In this document: positions 52,791 through 64,000 of the stretch, one piece after another
Layout of the letters: every line of letters starts with the position of its first letter
Position numbering within the stretch: the first letter of the stretch is position 1
From: Atriophallophorus winterbourni
Lineage: Eukaryota; Platyhelminthes; Trematoda; Plagiorchiida; Microphallidae
Reading direction: 5' to 3'
Length of the DNA: 64,000 nucleotides
NCBI GenBank assembly: GCA_013407085.1
Contig: JACCGJ010000589.1
Location: forward strand, 1 to 64,000
Made by a program: the position numbers and the translations under genes
The notes under the pieces: generated by a model
The model's input: the letters and a program-made list of their open reading frames with translations, nothing else
Told to the model about the DNA's origin: nothing
Database searches by the model: none

Positions 52791-55200
52791 TGGTGTAGCA
52801 GTCTACTTTCATGAACGTTTAGCCCAGTGTAACGTAATAGATCATCATGACCTCAGCCTTCCTGATACGATCTGGTTTTCAGTAAGTTTAGTGAATGACG
52901 ACCGGCATCATTTACCGCTGGACATCATCTAAAACCTCTTTTAATGATAACCTAATCGAATCCTTGCAATACATCATTATGGGCGATTTTAAAATCCCGC
53001 TTCTGTTTTCAAGAATCGAACATAAATTCAAGGAGGTTATCAAAATTGCTTCATTGCAAACCACGGTGATCAGCGAACTCGCAGACAAGGTCTTGACCAA
53101 CATTCCACCATTGAACTTGTCTTAACAATTAAGGCAATTGTTGTATAGGATATTAAATACCTGGCACCACTGGAGAGAGTGACCACGCAAGCACTTCTTT
53201 TATTATGTATGTAGTGCAAAAGATTGAGCGACAAGACAATGCTCTTCAAGAAAATACAACTAAAATCCTTAAATATCAGTCTTCACAATGCAAATACTCA
53301 TGAATATGATTTCACAGATTGTGGCTCATATTACAATACATTTCTCCATTATCTGAATTCGAATATTTACAGAAACCCTATTTTTATATCACGCAAATGC
53401 AACTACAACTACCAGTTCTTTATCCGCAGTAGATCTAAGAAATAGTTAGTTAAAAAAGAGTCATGGGTGACTTTTTAGAATTTTGGTTCGGAAGCAACTT
53501 GGAAGCTATTCTGTAAGATACGGAATCACATCACTACTCTTGTAAGAAATGATCGCATGCTGTTCCATTGGAACTTGCTCAAAAGAATGGAAAAGAATCC
53601 TAAGCTTCTCTACAAGATAGTAAATAAGCGATTAAGTATCAAACCAGGCGTATTCTCCGTATAAGCCCCGAATGGATTGACTCAATCTGCCCAAGATACT
53701 GCCGATGCTTAACCACGTCTTACTCACTTGTCTTCAATCCTAAGCGTTGTATCCCATATTAAGTTTTACCATATTCGCCTCGTTTGGAATTATTAAGTGA
53801 AAGGACTGTTAATGAATATATGCTTTGGTTGGATCTTTGTCAACTGAACGAAAAGAAGTCCACTGGAGAAGGAAAAATCACCCCAGCCATACTTCGCAGG
53901 CATCGCATTGCTTTGACTGCTCCTCTCATTTGCATATTCTATCGCAGCCTAAATGAATGAAAATACGACGGCAATTGAAAGCAGGGATGATAACTCCTAT
54001 ATATGAAGATAGTAGGTGTTCAGACGCAGCAAAATATAGACCGGTAACACTAATTCCGGTGAACTCTAAATTAATTGAACGCATTGTGACTGCGTGAATA
54101 AGAGAACATTTTGAATACCAAAATATTTTGACTGCAGAACAACACGATTTTCGAAAAAATCGTTGCTGTTTATCCAACCTTACTACAATGTTCGTGGAAT
54201 GGACCAAGGCACTAGATTTTTATAATTTTTTATACGTATATCCTATGGTATTGTACAGCAATTTGCTTTTTTAACCATAAATCTTGAATCTTGAATCTTG
54301 AATCTTGAATCATGAAGGTAAGGCTGTACATGCTTGCTACATATACATTTCCAAATCTTTTGATGGAGTCAACCATGACATTTTAATAAAAAGCTCGAGG
54401 CTTATGAATTAACGGGAATGCTGCTGAATTGCATAAAGAATTATCTTACTGATAGACTCGTCCAAGTTTGCGTTGGCAGCACCATCTCTAGAAGAATAGA
54501 CTTCACGAGTGGAGTTCAATAAGACTCGATTCTTGGACCTATTCTAATCTTGTTTTACATGAACGATATAGTAGAGGATATTCGATGTAATCTGAGACGT
54601 TTTGCTGATGTTATTAAAATATGGAAACGTGTCAGGTCTGTTAATGACTCTATGTCATTACAACTGGATCTATGCACCTTATTTTCAAATGAGTTACCAT
54701 TTAACCGTGCGAATTATAGAATTCTGTGGCTTGGAAAATCTCTGCAACACACGTATCAGCTTGACACACAAGAACTCGTCTGGACCACAGCAGAAAAAAA
54801 CATCGCTATCTGGGTGTTGTTTAACCTTTGGCATTGACATCATTGCCAGACAGTGTACAACACAGCCTGCGTAACTTGAGTCTTCTAAGAAGGATATTCA
54901 GGGATATTCCATCCAAGCCTGGGCACCATGGCTGAGAAAGGATATCGAAATACTTGACAGGATTTATCATCGTGCGACGAGGATGGTGTCCCGTTACAGA
55001 AATTTTCCTTTCAAAGAGCGAATCTCAAAACTAAATCTATATGATTTTACCCAAAGACAGATTCGGAGTGACCACCTATAGGCATTCGAAATCTGTCATA
55101 CTTAGAACCATCCCCTTAAACATTTGCTAAAGCCAAGTTGTTGTTATATTTTGCCACTTTTTGACGTGAACCGTTTGAGAGAGAAACCAAGGAGCTGGAT
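52790..55200 (+). mobile_element. Decayed CR1-like LINE with a nested 3' tail
   Basis: Endonuclease remnants near 52890-53050 (IIYRWTSSKTSFNDNLIES, IIMGDFKIPLLFSRIEH), a linker near 53400-53650, and the RT from about 53800 (STGEGKITPAILRRHR-like), with motif pieces near 54150 (EQHDFRKNRCC), 54330 (VHACYIYISKSFDGV) and 54550 (FADVIKIW for FADDIKIW). Stops are frequent. Part of the RT is interrupted by a 96-base insert at 54218-54313. Confidence 0.75.
54218..54313 (+). mobile_element. LINE 3'-tail-only insertion
   Basis: Separates GCACTAGAT from GAAGGTAAG, which together would read ALDEGK, the normal RT sequence. The insert is AT-rich and ends with four AATCTTG units, a CR1-like 3' terminal repeat. 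It is 96 bases long, presumably an extreme 5' truncation. Confidence 0.7.
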
Positions 55201-55680
55201 GTGCTAATCAGCTATCTGCTGCTTGCCAACGATGCAACCAATATTGCAAACTCACGAGATCATACCTGGTTGCTTAATGATGGTTTTTGTTCGAATACAA
55301 AACTTTCGGCTGAAAAAGAACATGAATATGTCTAAATTCCTTTGTCAATGCACTGTATCCACCCCAAACATTACTGTTTAAAGATGTCAAATTGTATCAG
55401 TAAATCATTTAATATACATATTGATTCAACTGTTCTAGATTCAAGATTCGAGACTTATGGTGAAGAAAGCAATCAGATGTACAATTCCATGGGAGAAAGT
55501 TATTGAATTCGAACAAATCGTTACTTTAATGCTTTTGTCCATGTGCTTCAAATGTGGACCAAAAGTAATTTCAAATGTGACACGGAGTGAGTAAATTTCG
55601 ACCGGAAATATTTGTTTTGGTAATTTGCTTTTCGAAATATGTTTGTATAAGTAGAAATCACTAAGGGATTTCAATGAACT
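55200..55680. other. Unassigned spacer
   Basis: No coding or repeat signal recognised. Confidence 0.3.
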
Positions 55681-57750
55681 GGGGCCAACGCAGTATTATT
55701 TTACTTAAAAGATCAAAATTGTTTGAATAACATTCCATTTGATGACGAAAAGTTTTTGCCGGTAAACTGTTCCACAAAAGCATACACGTACTACGTTAAA
55801 ATTAGGGCGAGCGTTAAATCGGGAATGTGGGATTTGAACGGTTAAGTTGTGACTGCGGGTCGGGAGATTGGAACCGATTTTCAAGAGGTGTCCTTGTGTC
55901 TATGATCTCGTAAGTTTTATTCCGTATATCAGGATTAGGTTAGCATGGATTAGCCTGCGCTCCAGAGTGCACAATGAAAATCCAGTCAGTCGCCTCTAAA
56001 ATGGTATATTATAATATACATTTATCATTGTGTTTGCCTAATGATAAAGCCATTCGAGGGACGATATATATTCACTCATCCATAGTGTCCAAGCTCGTAC
56101 TATGTAGTCAACAACTGGATGTAGGCATGTATTGAGTACATTTGACAATGAATGCGGTGGGTAACTTCCGAAAATTTGTCTGGTTAAGCCGAGTACGTTG
56201 CATGCACGCTTATAGACGGCCTCGAACTGCAGAATCTTTTTCAAATTTCCGCACACCCAAATAAAGAGATCTTTCTGCGATATACTACACTCAAGCGTAT
56301 GACTACCTAGTATGTATAATAATAAGATTGGTTTATCAACTTGCAACATTTTGCAATTGAAAAATTTGAAGAGCAGTGTGTTTTGAACTGACCACTGGTG
56401 CACGTTATTTAGTTATGCTTGTAAAACTAAGCAATTTCAGCAATGTAATGGAAAATATTCGTGAGCGATCGGTGATTCATAATCATGAAAAAAGAATGTT
56501 TGTAATGAATCGGTGAGAGTAGTTTATTGGTAAAGTTCTGACTCAGATGCTTCGTAAGACAAGGGTGTAAGTACGAAAAGCTATCAAGCTTAAATTTTAT
56601 TCACCTGACCGAACCTAAGCTTGTTAAGAATTACACGCTATAGGATGTGTTCGGTGCGCGTTCAATATCAACTGATGCGAGGTTATCAATGTCCTACTCC
56701 TCGCTTCTCAGAACGACACATCGGAGTGAAAACACATCGGTTACGCGGTATCGGGTAATTCATTCAATGTGGTTATAAAGAAAAATGTCATCTATCAACT
56801 CACTGAATGTGTGTTCAAAGATGTGTTTTGGGTGAAAGTTTAAGCTCTGCTGATTCTGTAAATTGAAATTGCTTAAAACAAAAAAATCCACCAATGAATC
56901 TCTAATTAACCATCCGAATGCTGTCGAGTAGGGTCTGATTTTAAGTTTGCTGTTTAGATCACGGACAATATACTACTCCCAAAACACAGTCTTCACGGTT
57001 AGCTAATCGGACTGACCACCAGAGTGTATCTCGTAGCCCGATGTCTGGATCGGTAATCTAATGGAGTAGAAGGTTTTAGCTATAGTGCAAATCTCCTCCT
57101 CCTTCTCTCGTATCACGGTCATGGCGAATAAGTGATATGCCTGCTAACTCTAGTTCACTATTTATTTTGCGATTCTGTATCGACGTTTCGGTTTCTGCGA
57201 TGATGTCTGATAAAAATTTTGAAAAAACTGCACGCAGTTTAACGATTTAACTCCGCCAAGGACGGTCCCAAGCCCGTCTGAGAAAGGAGGAGGGTTGAAC
57301 TTAGGGCTAGCAACCATATTCCGTAAAACCTACATTGCTACGGAAACGATGACAACAGATCCGTGGTTCGGTCATGTCTGGATGGATCCCAGTTAGCATA
57401 CGAAGGTAGCCATTCACTGGCGTACGCAAGGTAAACGAAAAAGGAGACGGCCCAAGGAAACTTGTCGCAGAACGTTGGAACACGAACTACATGCACAAGG
57501 ATTCACGGTGCAGACGGCAACGGAAGGAGCGATAGACCGGAACCACTGGCGTGAAGTTGTCTTCGCTTCATGTGCCACCCGGCGCGGAGAGGACTGAGTG
57601 AGTGTGTTCACCGATTTATTTGCCAAGAAATTGTGAGTTGGTGTAGAGCCAATTAAAAGTGTTTTTTCTCAACAAGGATGGAGAGTGGGTAATAAGGGCT
57701 AGCGGAGTGCAGAATATCTGATAGGTCCTGCAATCTACCGTCTTTACACC
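55680..57750 (-). mobile_element. CR1-like LINE with deleted RT core
   Basis: RT thumb and C-terminal region at 56403-56038 (LGSHTLECSISQKDLFIWVC, RACNVLGLTRQIFGSY, LHPVVDYIVRAWTLW). Endonuclease homologous to 29690-30350 at about 57247-56590 and 57750-57661. The RT catalytic core between them is missing. A different LINE fragment is inserted at 57248-57660. Confidence 0.75.
57248..57660 (+). mobile_element. LINE C-terminal fragment nested in a CR1
   Basis: The plus strand reads RKRRRPKETCRRTLEHELHA, then ATEGAIDRNHWREVVFASC and a stop near 57595. It is the C-terminal tail of an L1/RTE-like RT protein (RxGRPxxTWRR, then DRxxWRxxV..LCS). A CTCCGCCAAGGACGGTCCCA stretch precedes it. It interrupts the CR1 endonuclease sequence that is continuous at 30230-30310. 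Confidence 0.7.
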
Positions 57751-58420
57751 TTAATTCATGTGACACCCAAAGTTTTTCAGCCTACAGCGACAAAGAAACA
57801 GTTCATCACTTGGAATAAAAATATACTATCTGTAGCGCAGCAAGGTTTATCTAAATCTCGCTTATGTTTGAGAAAATTGTTTGCTGTTTCAAACGACTGG
57901 ACCTGTGTTGTTGACGAAGAATCTATCTTCCATGATTGCTATCTGGATAAGTCTAAAGATCCTGAGGGGGGTGGTCACTTTCGAATAATACAAAAGTAGA
58001 AGCAGATAGGTTTCAGCAAACAGCTACTACATCAACTTACATTATTAACCTACCAGAGACTCTTTTTGATGATGATATTTAAATATGGACGCGAATGATA
58101 TCAACTGCGGACTGTTAACAGCTGGAAAGTGAATAAGATGCATTCTATGAATGGTCGGTACGGAATAATATGCCATTCATTTTCCAAAAACGCAAGGTGT
58201 TGAAGATTGGTAATCTATTCCAAAACCAATATCACTCTGGGCAGACTATTTCAAGCTTGCCCAAGTCGGAAAGTGATAGTGGCTTCTGTGTGTGCGGCAG
58301 CCTAAATTACAGTGTCCATTGTGAGGTCATCTAAAGAGCGATTTCAAGCATCTAGGTTTGCAGCGGAGGAGTTTCAGAAACTTTGCTCTGATTCTGATCG
58401 CCTCACAGTCTCGTATTTGG
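57740..58420 (+). mobile_element. Decayed CR1 RT, plus strand
   Basis: SVAQQGLSKSRLCLRKLFAV, SNDWTCVVDEESI, HDCYLDKSKDPEGGG and ILLMMIFKYGREW-like pieces follow the CR1 RT order (QHGFRK, DW..VVD, CYLDMSKAF, FADDIKIW). Many stops. A paralogue of this stretch is at 59790-60225. Confidence 0.65.
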
Positions 58421-58589
58421 TATGAACCTAGGAAGAACAATCTGTCGAACTGGTGTTGCGGGGTTTGAGCCACCATTCCCTACTTGTGTTCGACTACGTA
58501 AGCAGTTCTCCGCAATTGGTTGCTGTTAATGGGTAGCTCGCCTGGTCGATAAATTAACACTGAGGGAAACTCTTGCAGATTTAGCATCA

Positions 58590-59640
58590 GTAGGCTGATC
58601 AAATTATACCCGTCTTGTAATTGAACGAAAAAGGTGAACTTACTGAAATTAAAGATTGCGTAAATCGTTTTCGCCAGTGCAGCATGGATTTCGATATCAT
58701 CGACTTTGTCTTGTAAATCTCCTCATTGCGTTAGACGACTGGACGATGAAGTTGGATAGATATTCTTGCATTAACGTTTGCTACCTAGACATTTGAAAAG
58801 CTTTTGACACAGTCAATCACCTTTTTCTTCTTTAAAAACTGGTAGTTTCGGGAATATGCGAACCATATCTCTCAAGGTTGTGCGACTACCTGTCAGATCG
58901 CCAGAGTTAAATGAACGGAGTGCTACCACAAAAGTTCAAACCACCATCGGAGACCAGCGCGGATCCATCATAGGCCTGCTCCATTTTCCTAATTTACATA
59001 AACATTTAAGCCAAAATGGTAATGTTGGAAGATGATATGAAAATTTGGACACCAATCAGTTCTGCAGATGATTGTGAGAAGCAGCAAATAGATTTGGACA
59101 ACATGTCAAATTGAGCGGCTATGAATGATATGACATTCAACTTACGGAAAAGTATGATCATCCACCTTGGCAAGAATGTTCCTTCGACATATCGATTAGG
59201 ATGTGGCGAATTGACATTGATCTATTTGTAACAAGATTATGGAGTTTGGATTAGTGGAAACCTAAATGAGCACGTTTCACGGCCAGGATATATGAACAGG
59301 CCAACAAATGTTCGGGTATCTTTCGAAGAATATTTGGTAGGTTCTCACTGGTAACGTTACCAAGGATAATGAACGTCTACGACTGAGTATGCGATTACGG
59401 CCTGAGATTCTTGTCTGCGAAACGATATTGCTTTTTTTGATAAAATCTATCACAGAGCAACAAAGTTAGTTGTGGATATTCGCAATTTTTCTTACACCAA
59501 AATTTTGCGACGCCTGGGTCTATATAACTTAACCAGAAGGAATATAGTGCGCCATATTCTTCTTATCTGAGAATTGTCTTTAACTGAAGACATCCACCAA
59601 TACACCTGATTAAATAGTTGTGGTGTGAAAGTCTTTATGC
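58590..59640 (+). mobile_element. Decayed CR1 RT, plus strand, second element
   Basis: Around 58690 it has QHGFRYHRLCLVNLLIAL, then LDDWTMKLDRYSCINVCYLD, then KAFDTVNHLFLL, EDDMKIWTPISSADDCEKQQ and MTFNLRKSMIIHLG. These are CR1 RT motifs with numerous stops. Confidence 0.7.
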
Positions 59641-59739
59641 ATCCCAAGTTCTCGATTTTTATGGGTGCCTTTTATTGCGTTCGTGATATATCTATTCTGA
59701 AATCCCTACTTCAGTATTTGCTGAACCCTACATACCTAG

Positions 59740-60225
59740 CGATATTTTGAGCGATATTGGACTATTATATGCAATTAAACATAGTGCATGCTTGCAAAGT
59801 GCAGAATATCTAATCTTTCCTGTAATCTACCGCATTTTTACTTTAGATCTTATGACACAAAATTTTCGAGCGGACAGTGACAAAGAAACAGTTCACCACT
59901 TGGAATCAGAAATATACTATCTGTATCAAAGTAAGGTTTTTCTAAATCTCGCCAGTGTTTTAGAAACTTGTTTACGGTTTCAAACGACTGGACCTATGTT
60001 GTTGACGAATGATCGTGATTCCATAATTGCTGTCGGGATAAGTCTACATATTCTGAGGGTGTTGATGACTTTCGACTAATATGAAGGGTAAGCAGATAGG
60101 TATCAGTAAACAGCTACTATATCAACTAACATCAACGACCTAACAGATACGCTCTCTGTTAATGATATTAAAATTTGGAAGTGGATGATATCAACTGCGT
60201 ACTGTGTACAACTGTAAGTTCTGAA
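59740..60225 (+). repeat. Duplicate of the CR1 RT piece at 57740-58110
   Basis: Shares GACAAAGAAACAGTTCA, CACTTGGAAT, CAAACGACTGGACCTATG and other blocks with 57790-58110. The 110-codon open frame here (59747-60079) is in a different frame from the RT and is not a gene. Confidence 0.6.
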
Positions 60226-60239
60226 CCCTACTTGCGTGG

Positions 60240-61830
60240 CGATAATTAAAGCGATATTTGACTATTATATGCAAACGAGCATAGTTCGTGAGCTAGAAGA
60301 TAAGGACTAAGTTGATTTTATACTTATACATGAATTTTGAGCATTTACAAAAAATTCACCAAATTAATATTTCCCGACATCACGTTACAAATTGTCGACT
60401 GTACTATGTTTCTTGTCCGTCTTGGCTGGTAAATTCCACATATGATCAAGTTTATTAGCTAATGCCGTAACTAAACTTTTTGTGACAAACATTTAACAGC
60501 TATTTCCCGCATCTCATAATTAGTTCAAAATTGCACATTCAAAATTGGCTTCAGTTGTTACGAAAACATTATGCATTTTGCCCAAAGGCAGCGTTAACAT
60601 TTAACGAAAAATGCGGAACAATGAGTGGAGAAATTAAATTTATGCACAGCCGATTTAAATACCCATATTTCATATACTGCACTCGTTACAAACTATAGTT
60701 TTTCACATTCCCGTTCATAACCTAATCCTCTGGTGTGGTAAAGTATTAACGTTTTCTACACAATCCTTGAATATTTGAATCCTTGAACATCTAAAGAGTC
60801 CAAACGGGAATAAACATAAAAACATAACGAAGTTAAGTTGACATGATACGGGTGTCATTGATGGGAAAGCGGACGACTTGTTAGAACACAAAAGAAGTTG
60901 AATGAATGAGTAGAGGGTTAACACTATGTCATCATCCTTGTTGCTCACTAATCATGTGCCATTACAGGTATTCCTTGTTGCTCAATACGAGAAGTGCACT
61001 CACACACAACCAGTAAGTTCACTACAACAACCCATTACTTACACTGTACAAGCGTCACGAGCACTTGGCTATCATGATATCCGATCTCAGAAACCGTATT
61101 CCGGAAGACGGACGACTGTACAAGCGTTAATAGTTAAGGTGATCAACTATCGGCGACAATTCAAAAGTATGTCACCACCTGTTCCAGCTTTGATCACAAT
61201 CGGCCACGTATTCGATATTACTGACAACGTCAATAAAGTCTCTATAGTGTGAAAGACGTGGGGTTTGTAATAATTTTTCTGTCAGTTTCACCGTTCTGGG
61301 CCTGGGTGATCTTACCATGTTCTCAAGTTATACATTATTATGGAATTCTCATGGCATTATTTGACCTCAATTTCACTGACAATAACAACCAGGTCATTCA
61401 TATGAGGTTCACTCTATTGTTGTATTGTTATACTATGTTGTCCTCAAATGTGAAATTTAAGGACAATTCATTTAACCGCATGTTTTTCACCAGATAAGTA
61501 AAAAACTAAATTCACAAATGAAAGTGTGACTTGGTAAGAGGAAAAATCAGCAAGTCTCATTTTCTTTGAGCTCATTCCAATCAATGGAATCAAAATCATA
61601 TTTCCCAACCCGAATAGTCATACTCAACCTCATGACAACGAAATCGTTGTGTGGTAATAAGAGCTTTGCTCAAATTCCACAAAATGTTTGCAACTGAAGG
61701 CAATAATCTTTCTGGGAGACCGTCCTCTGCCACAAATTCAGACAGCGATTTTCAGAAGAAACATTAGAAGAATGATGGATATGGATATTATCTAGCTTAA
61801 CGTTAAAGTATCTCTTACCTTTCGTCTTTT
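60240..61830. other. Unassigned stretch
   Basis: Includes a 108-codon plus-strand frame (60926-61252) with no recognised domain and no visible splice partners. I do not call it. Confidence 0.3.
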
Positions 61831-61834
61831 GTTG

Positions 61835-62880
61835 TTGTTGTTGTTGGCCTCATACTGTCGATGCTGTCTATGGATGTACAAAACATTCGCATGTATTTTA
61901 AGGTTCAATCGTTTTTTGAATGACTTATCAGTCCGATTCCGGAGGAAAAATCTCTCCCGGGGCGCTTGCTGTGATAGACAGAACTCGGTTGTTGGGCATC
62001 AGTTGAACATCGACGCCATGATCTCTCTTCAACCAATGCCTCCAATGTAAACGGTCAAGATCAAGTTCTTCCCGACTCGCGGGGTCAATTTCAAATGCTT
62101 GAATATCTCTTATCAGAGTCTATATATCGCAAGCGCGATCTTCTCAATCGTTGACTTCCAGATTTCACCTGCCCATATAGTAGATCATCCTCAATACGCC
62201 CATTATTCTTTCTGTAAGTATAACCAATCCAACGTATGCGGCGCTGTCATAGTAGGGTGAACATGCTCTGTAGAACAGCTTTGAAAGTACTTCAGCATTA
62301 GTCATTTTGTCCATCCATCATATGTTCAAGATACGATTGATACGATACGGATGATTCGTAAGTGGAAATCATTCAGCTTCCGTTCATGTCTTGATTGTTT
62401 GATCCAGGTTTTACGGCGATACAGTAAATCATTTACTACGCAGGCGTTGTATACCCTCACGTTTATCTTTACAGTCAACTTGCGTGTACCTCAAACACGA
62501 GAATTTACTAGGGACAACATGGCAGCTGCTCTGCCTATCTGTTTATCAATCTCTGTGTCTAGCGAGTGGTCATCCGCAATGGTTGAACCAAGATAAGTGA
62601 AACGATGTACTGGTTTGAGATAATGGTATGCAACAGTGATGTATGGAGTAGACACAATCCCTTGACTAATGAATTGTTGTATTGCTCATGCTGATTGGTA
62701 GACTTTTGTATTTGCATTTCGACGAAAAACCAAAACATTAACGACTGGAGTTGTTCATGGGATGGAGGGATAATAGCTGCATCGTAGGAAAACAACAGGT
62801 CACAGATAATCACATCCCGTGCATTGGTTTGTGCTCTCAACCGGTTTAGGTTAAAAAAAGCTTGCCATCACTTCGCTTGC
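61835..62880 (-). mobile_element. RTE-like LINE, C-terminal half, decayed
   Basis: On the minus strand: IADDHSLDTEIDKQIGRAAA, then VYNACVVNDLLYRRKTW, DKMTNAEVLSKLFYRAC, REELDLDRLHWRHWLKR and RDFSSGIGLISHS. The terminus has TGTACATCCATAGACAGC and CCAACAACAACAACAACAAA at 61835-61870. This is the same RTE lineage as 25550-25905, with several stops. Confidence 0.75.
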
Positions 62881-62999
62881 GTAGCTAAATGCCTCTTGTA
62901 CTCATTCTTAAAGCGTGCGTCAGAAGCAGAGCAAATAAGATTCTTTTGTCTTCAATGTTCATGTTGAATGATTTCAGATCTTTAATTTGTTTACAACTT

Positions 63000-63385
63000 C
63001 TGCACATGAAAATTACAAGCTGACCCTAAGCCACAGAATTCGCGTGGTAACTTACAGATTAATTAGAGAATTTTTAATTTAGGCTACTTCAATTTACAGA
63101 ATCTACTGAGATGTACCATTCACCCCAAATACATCGTCGAACGCACGTTCAGTGATGGACGATATTCCCCTTTGCAAACACGTTGCATTTAATACCCCAT
63201 ACCGTGGAACCGATGTGTTTTTACTCCTAGATCTCGTTCTGGAAAGCAAGGAACACAACATTGATAACGTTGCTTAGGAATTTCCACTGGGTCTAAGTAA
63301 TCAAGTCATTATCCAATTTTACAATACGTTTGAAGCTGTAAGAAAAAATAATCCCGTAATACATTTAGACATATCGACATTCTGG
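63000..63385 (+). mobile_element. CR1 endonuclease fragment
   Basis: LGYFNLQNLLRCTIHPKYIV, ERTFSDGRYSPLQTR and the DVFLLLDLVLESKEHNIDN stretch match the minus-strand copy at 29880-29690 (GDFNLPNLQSS, ERAFSVLLDDIPLY). GDFN has become GYFN. Confidence 0.65.
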
Positions 63386-63389
63386 CATT

Positions 63390-64000
63390 AATGATACGCT
63401 TAAAACGCGATTAACTGCCAACCGGAAACCAGCAATGTACATGCGTCTTGGTTTGGCTAATATCTGATATCAAGAATTTAGTCGAATTGGGCTCAGCATT
63501 GGTTCTCAAGAACTAAACAAAAACCACCGATTTAAACTAAGAAACCGAACTCTTAAGCGGTTATTGGTAAGAAAAATTGCTTAGTGACAGCAACCGCAAA
63601 CTCAATCCACAGAGACCTGGTAAACATTGCCTTTACTGCTGGCAACATTAAGCGAATTTGTTATCCAAGACAAGTTATAATTCCTAGAACGGATATAACG
63701 CATGATGGTGAAACGCATAAGGTGAAACCTGGAGTTTCGTCAGTGAACAAGTAAGCTTGACCAACATAAACTGCATCAAAAACTGCTGAAGCATTAGCCA
63801 CACATTTTATTCATCTTTATTCAGCCAGAGAGAAGATGATATGTACATCACAAATCAAACTATTTCAAACACGGTTGCCATGAGTAAAATAAATGTCAGG
63901 TCGATACGCGTACTTCAAATATTATTTATTCTAAAAACCGGAACGTTTTCCCGTCCGCACGGAGTAACCCCGTTCATATTGAAACGATGCGCTAATTAGC
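63390..64000. other. Unassigned stretch at window end
   Basis: No coding or repeat signal recognised. Confidence 0.3.

Noticed and set aside
60926..61252. 108-codon plus-strand frame
   Set aside because: No recognised domain, no neighbours, surrounded by decayed DNA. It may be chance.
1..64000. CRISPR arrays, operons or other prokaryotic systems
   Set aside because: Introns, LINEs and serpin/TGS1 genes show eukaryotic nuclear DNA; no regularly spaced direct repeats were seen.

Overview
This is nuclear DNA of an animal, most likely a parasitic flatworm (digenean fluke). The reasons are protein genes split by phase-consistent spliceosomal introns with very short 5' introns (40-44 bp), and a dense load of CR1-, RTE- and Ty3/gypsy-type retroelements like those of fluke genomes. 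The species is inferred from style only. Nothing bacterial (operons, Shine-Dalgarno sites, CRISPR) is present.

Left part (1-18 kb): one host gene on the + strand can be assembled exon by exon, a trimethylguanosine synthase (TGS1) of about 610 residues in eight exons from 4191 to 17710. All splice phases agree and no stop interrupts the frame. Its introns are packed with two families of short interspersed repeats (called A and B here), an internally deleted RTE LINE (8515-11040), a short derivative of that LINE's 5' region, and two tRNA-like SINE copies. TGS1 hypermethylates the cap of snRNAs, and in flatworms presumably also of the spliced-leader RNA used in trans-splicing.

Middle (18-34 kb): a CR1 LINE field. 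It includes two near-identical CR1 copies whose RT active site reads FADN instead of FADD (736-1742 and 18150-19850), an almost intact CR1 reverse transcriptase (20017-21504) nested inside an opposite-strand CR1 (about 19930 to 24870), a related decayed copy carrying a 120-bp palindromic insert (26022-27835), and the 5' half of a CR1 with a PHD-like ORF1 zinc finger (29150-32165).

Right part (34-64 kb): fragments of a Penelope-like and a Ty3/gypsy element, then two paralogous five-exon serpin genes on the - strand (35956-37303 and 49865-51204) within a roughly 2.2-kb segmental duplication, plus a third serpin relic near 45480. Each serpin has one frameshift at a different place. Their reactive-centre loops share the hinge but diverge completely beyond it. 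Around and after them lies a graveyard of broken CR1 and RTE elements on both strands, with nested insertions, to the end of the window.

Splice sites and repeat edges were read by eye. Family assignments rest on recognised motifs, not on database searches.
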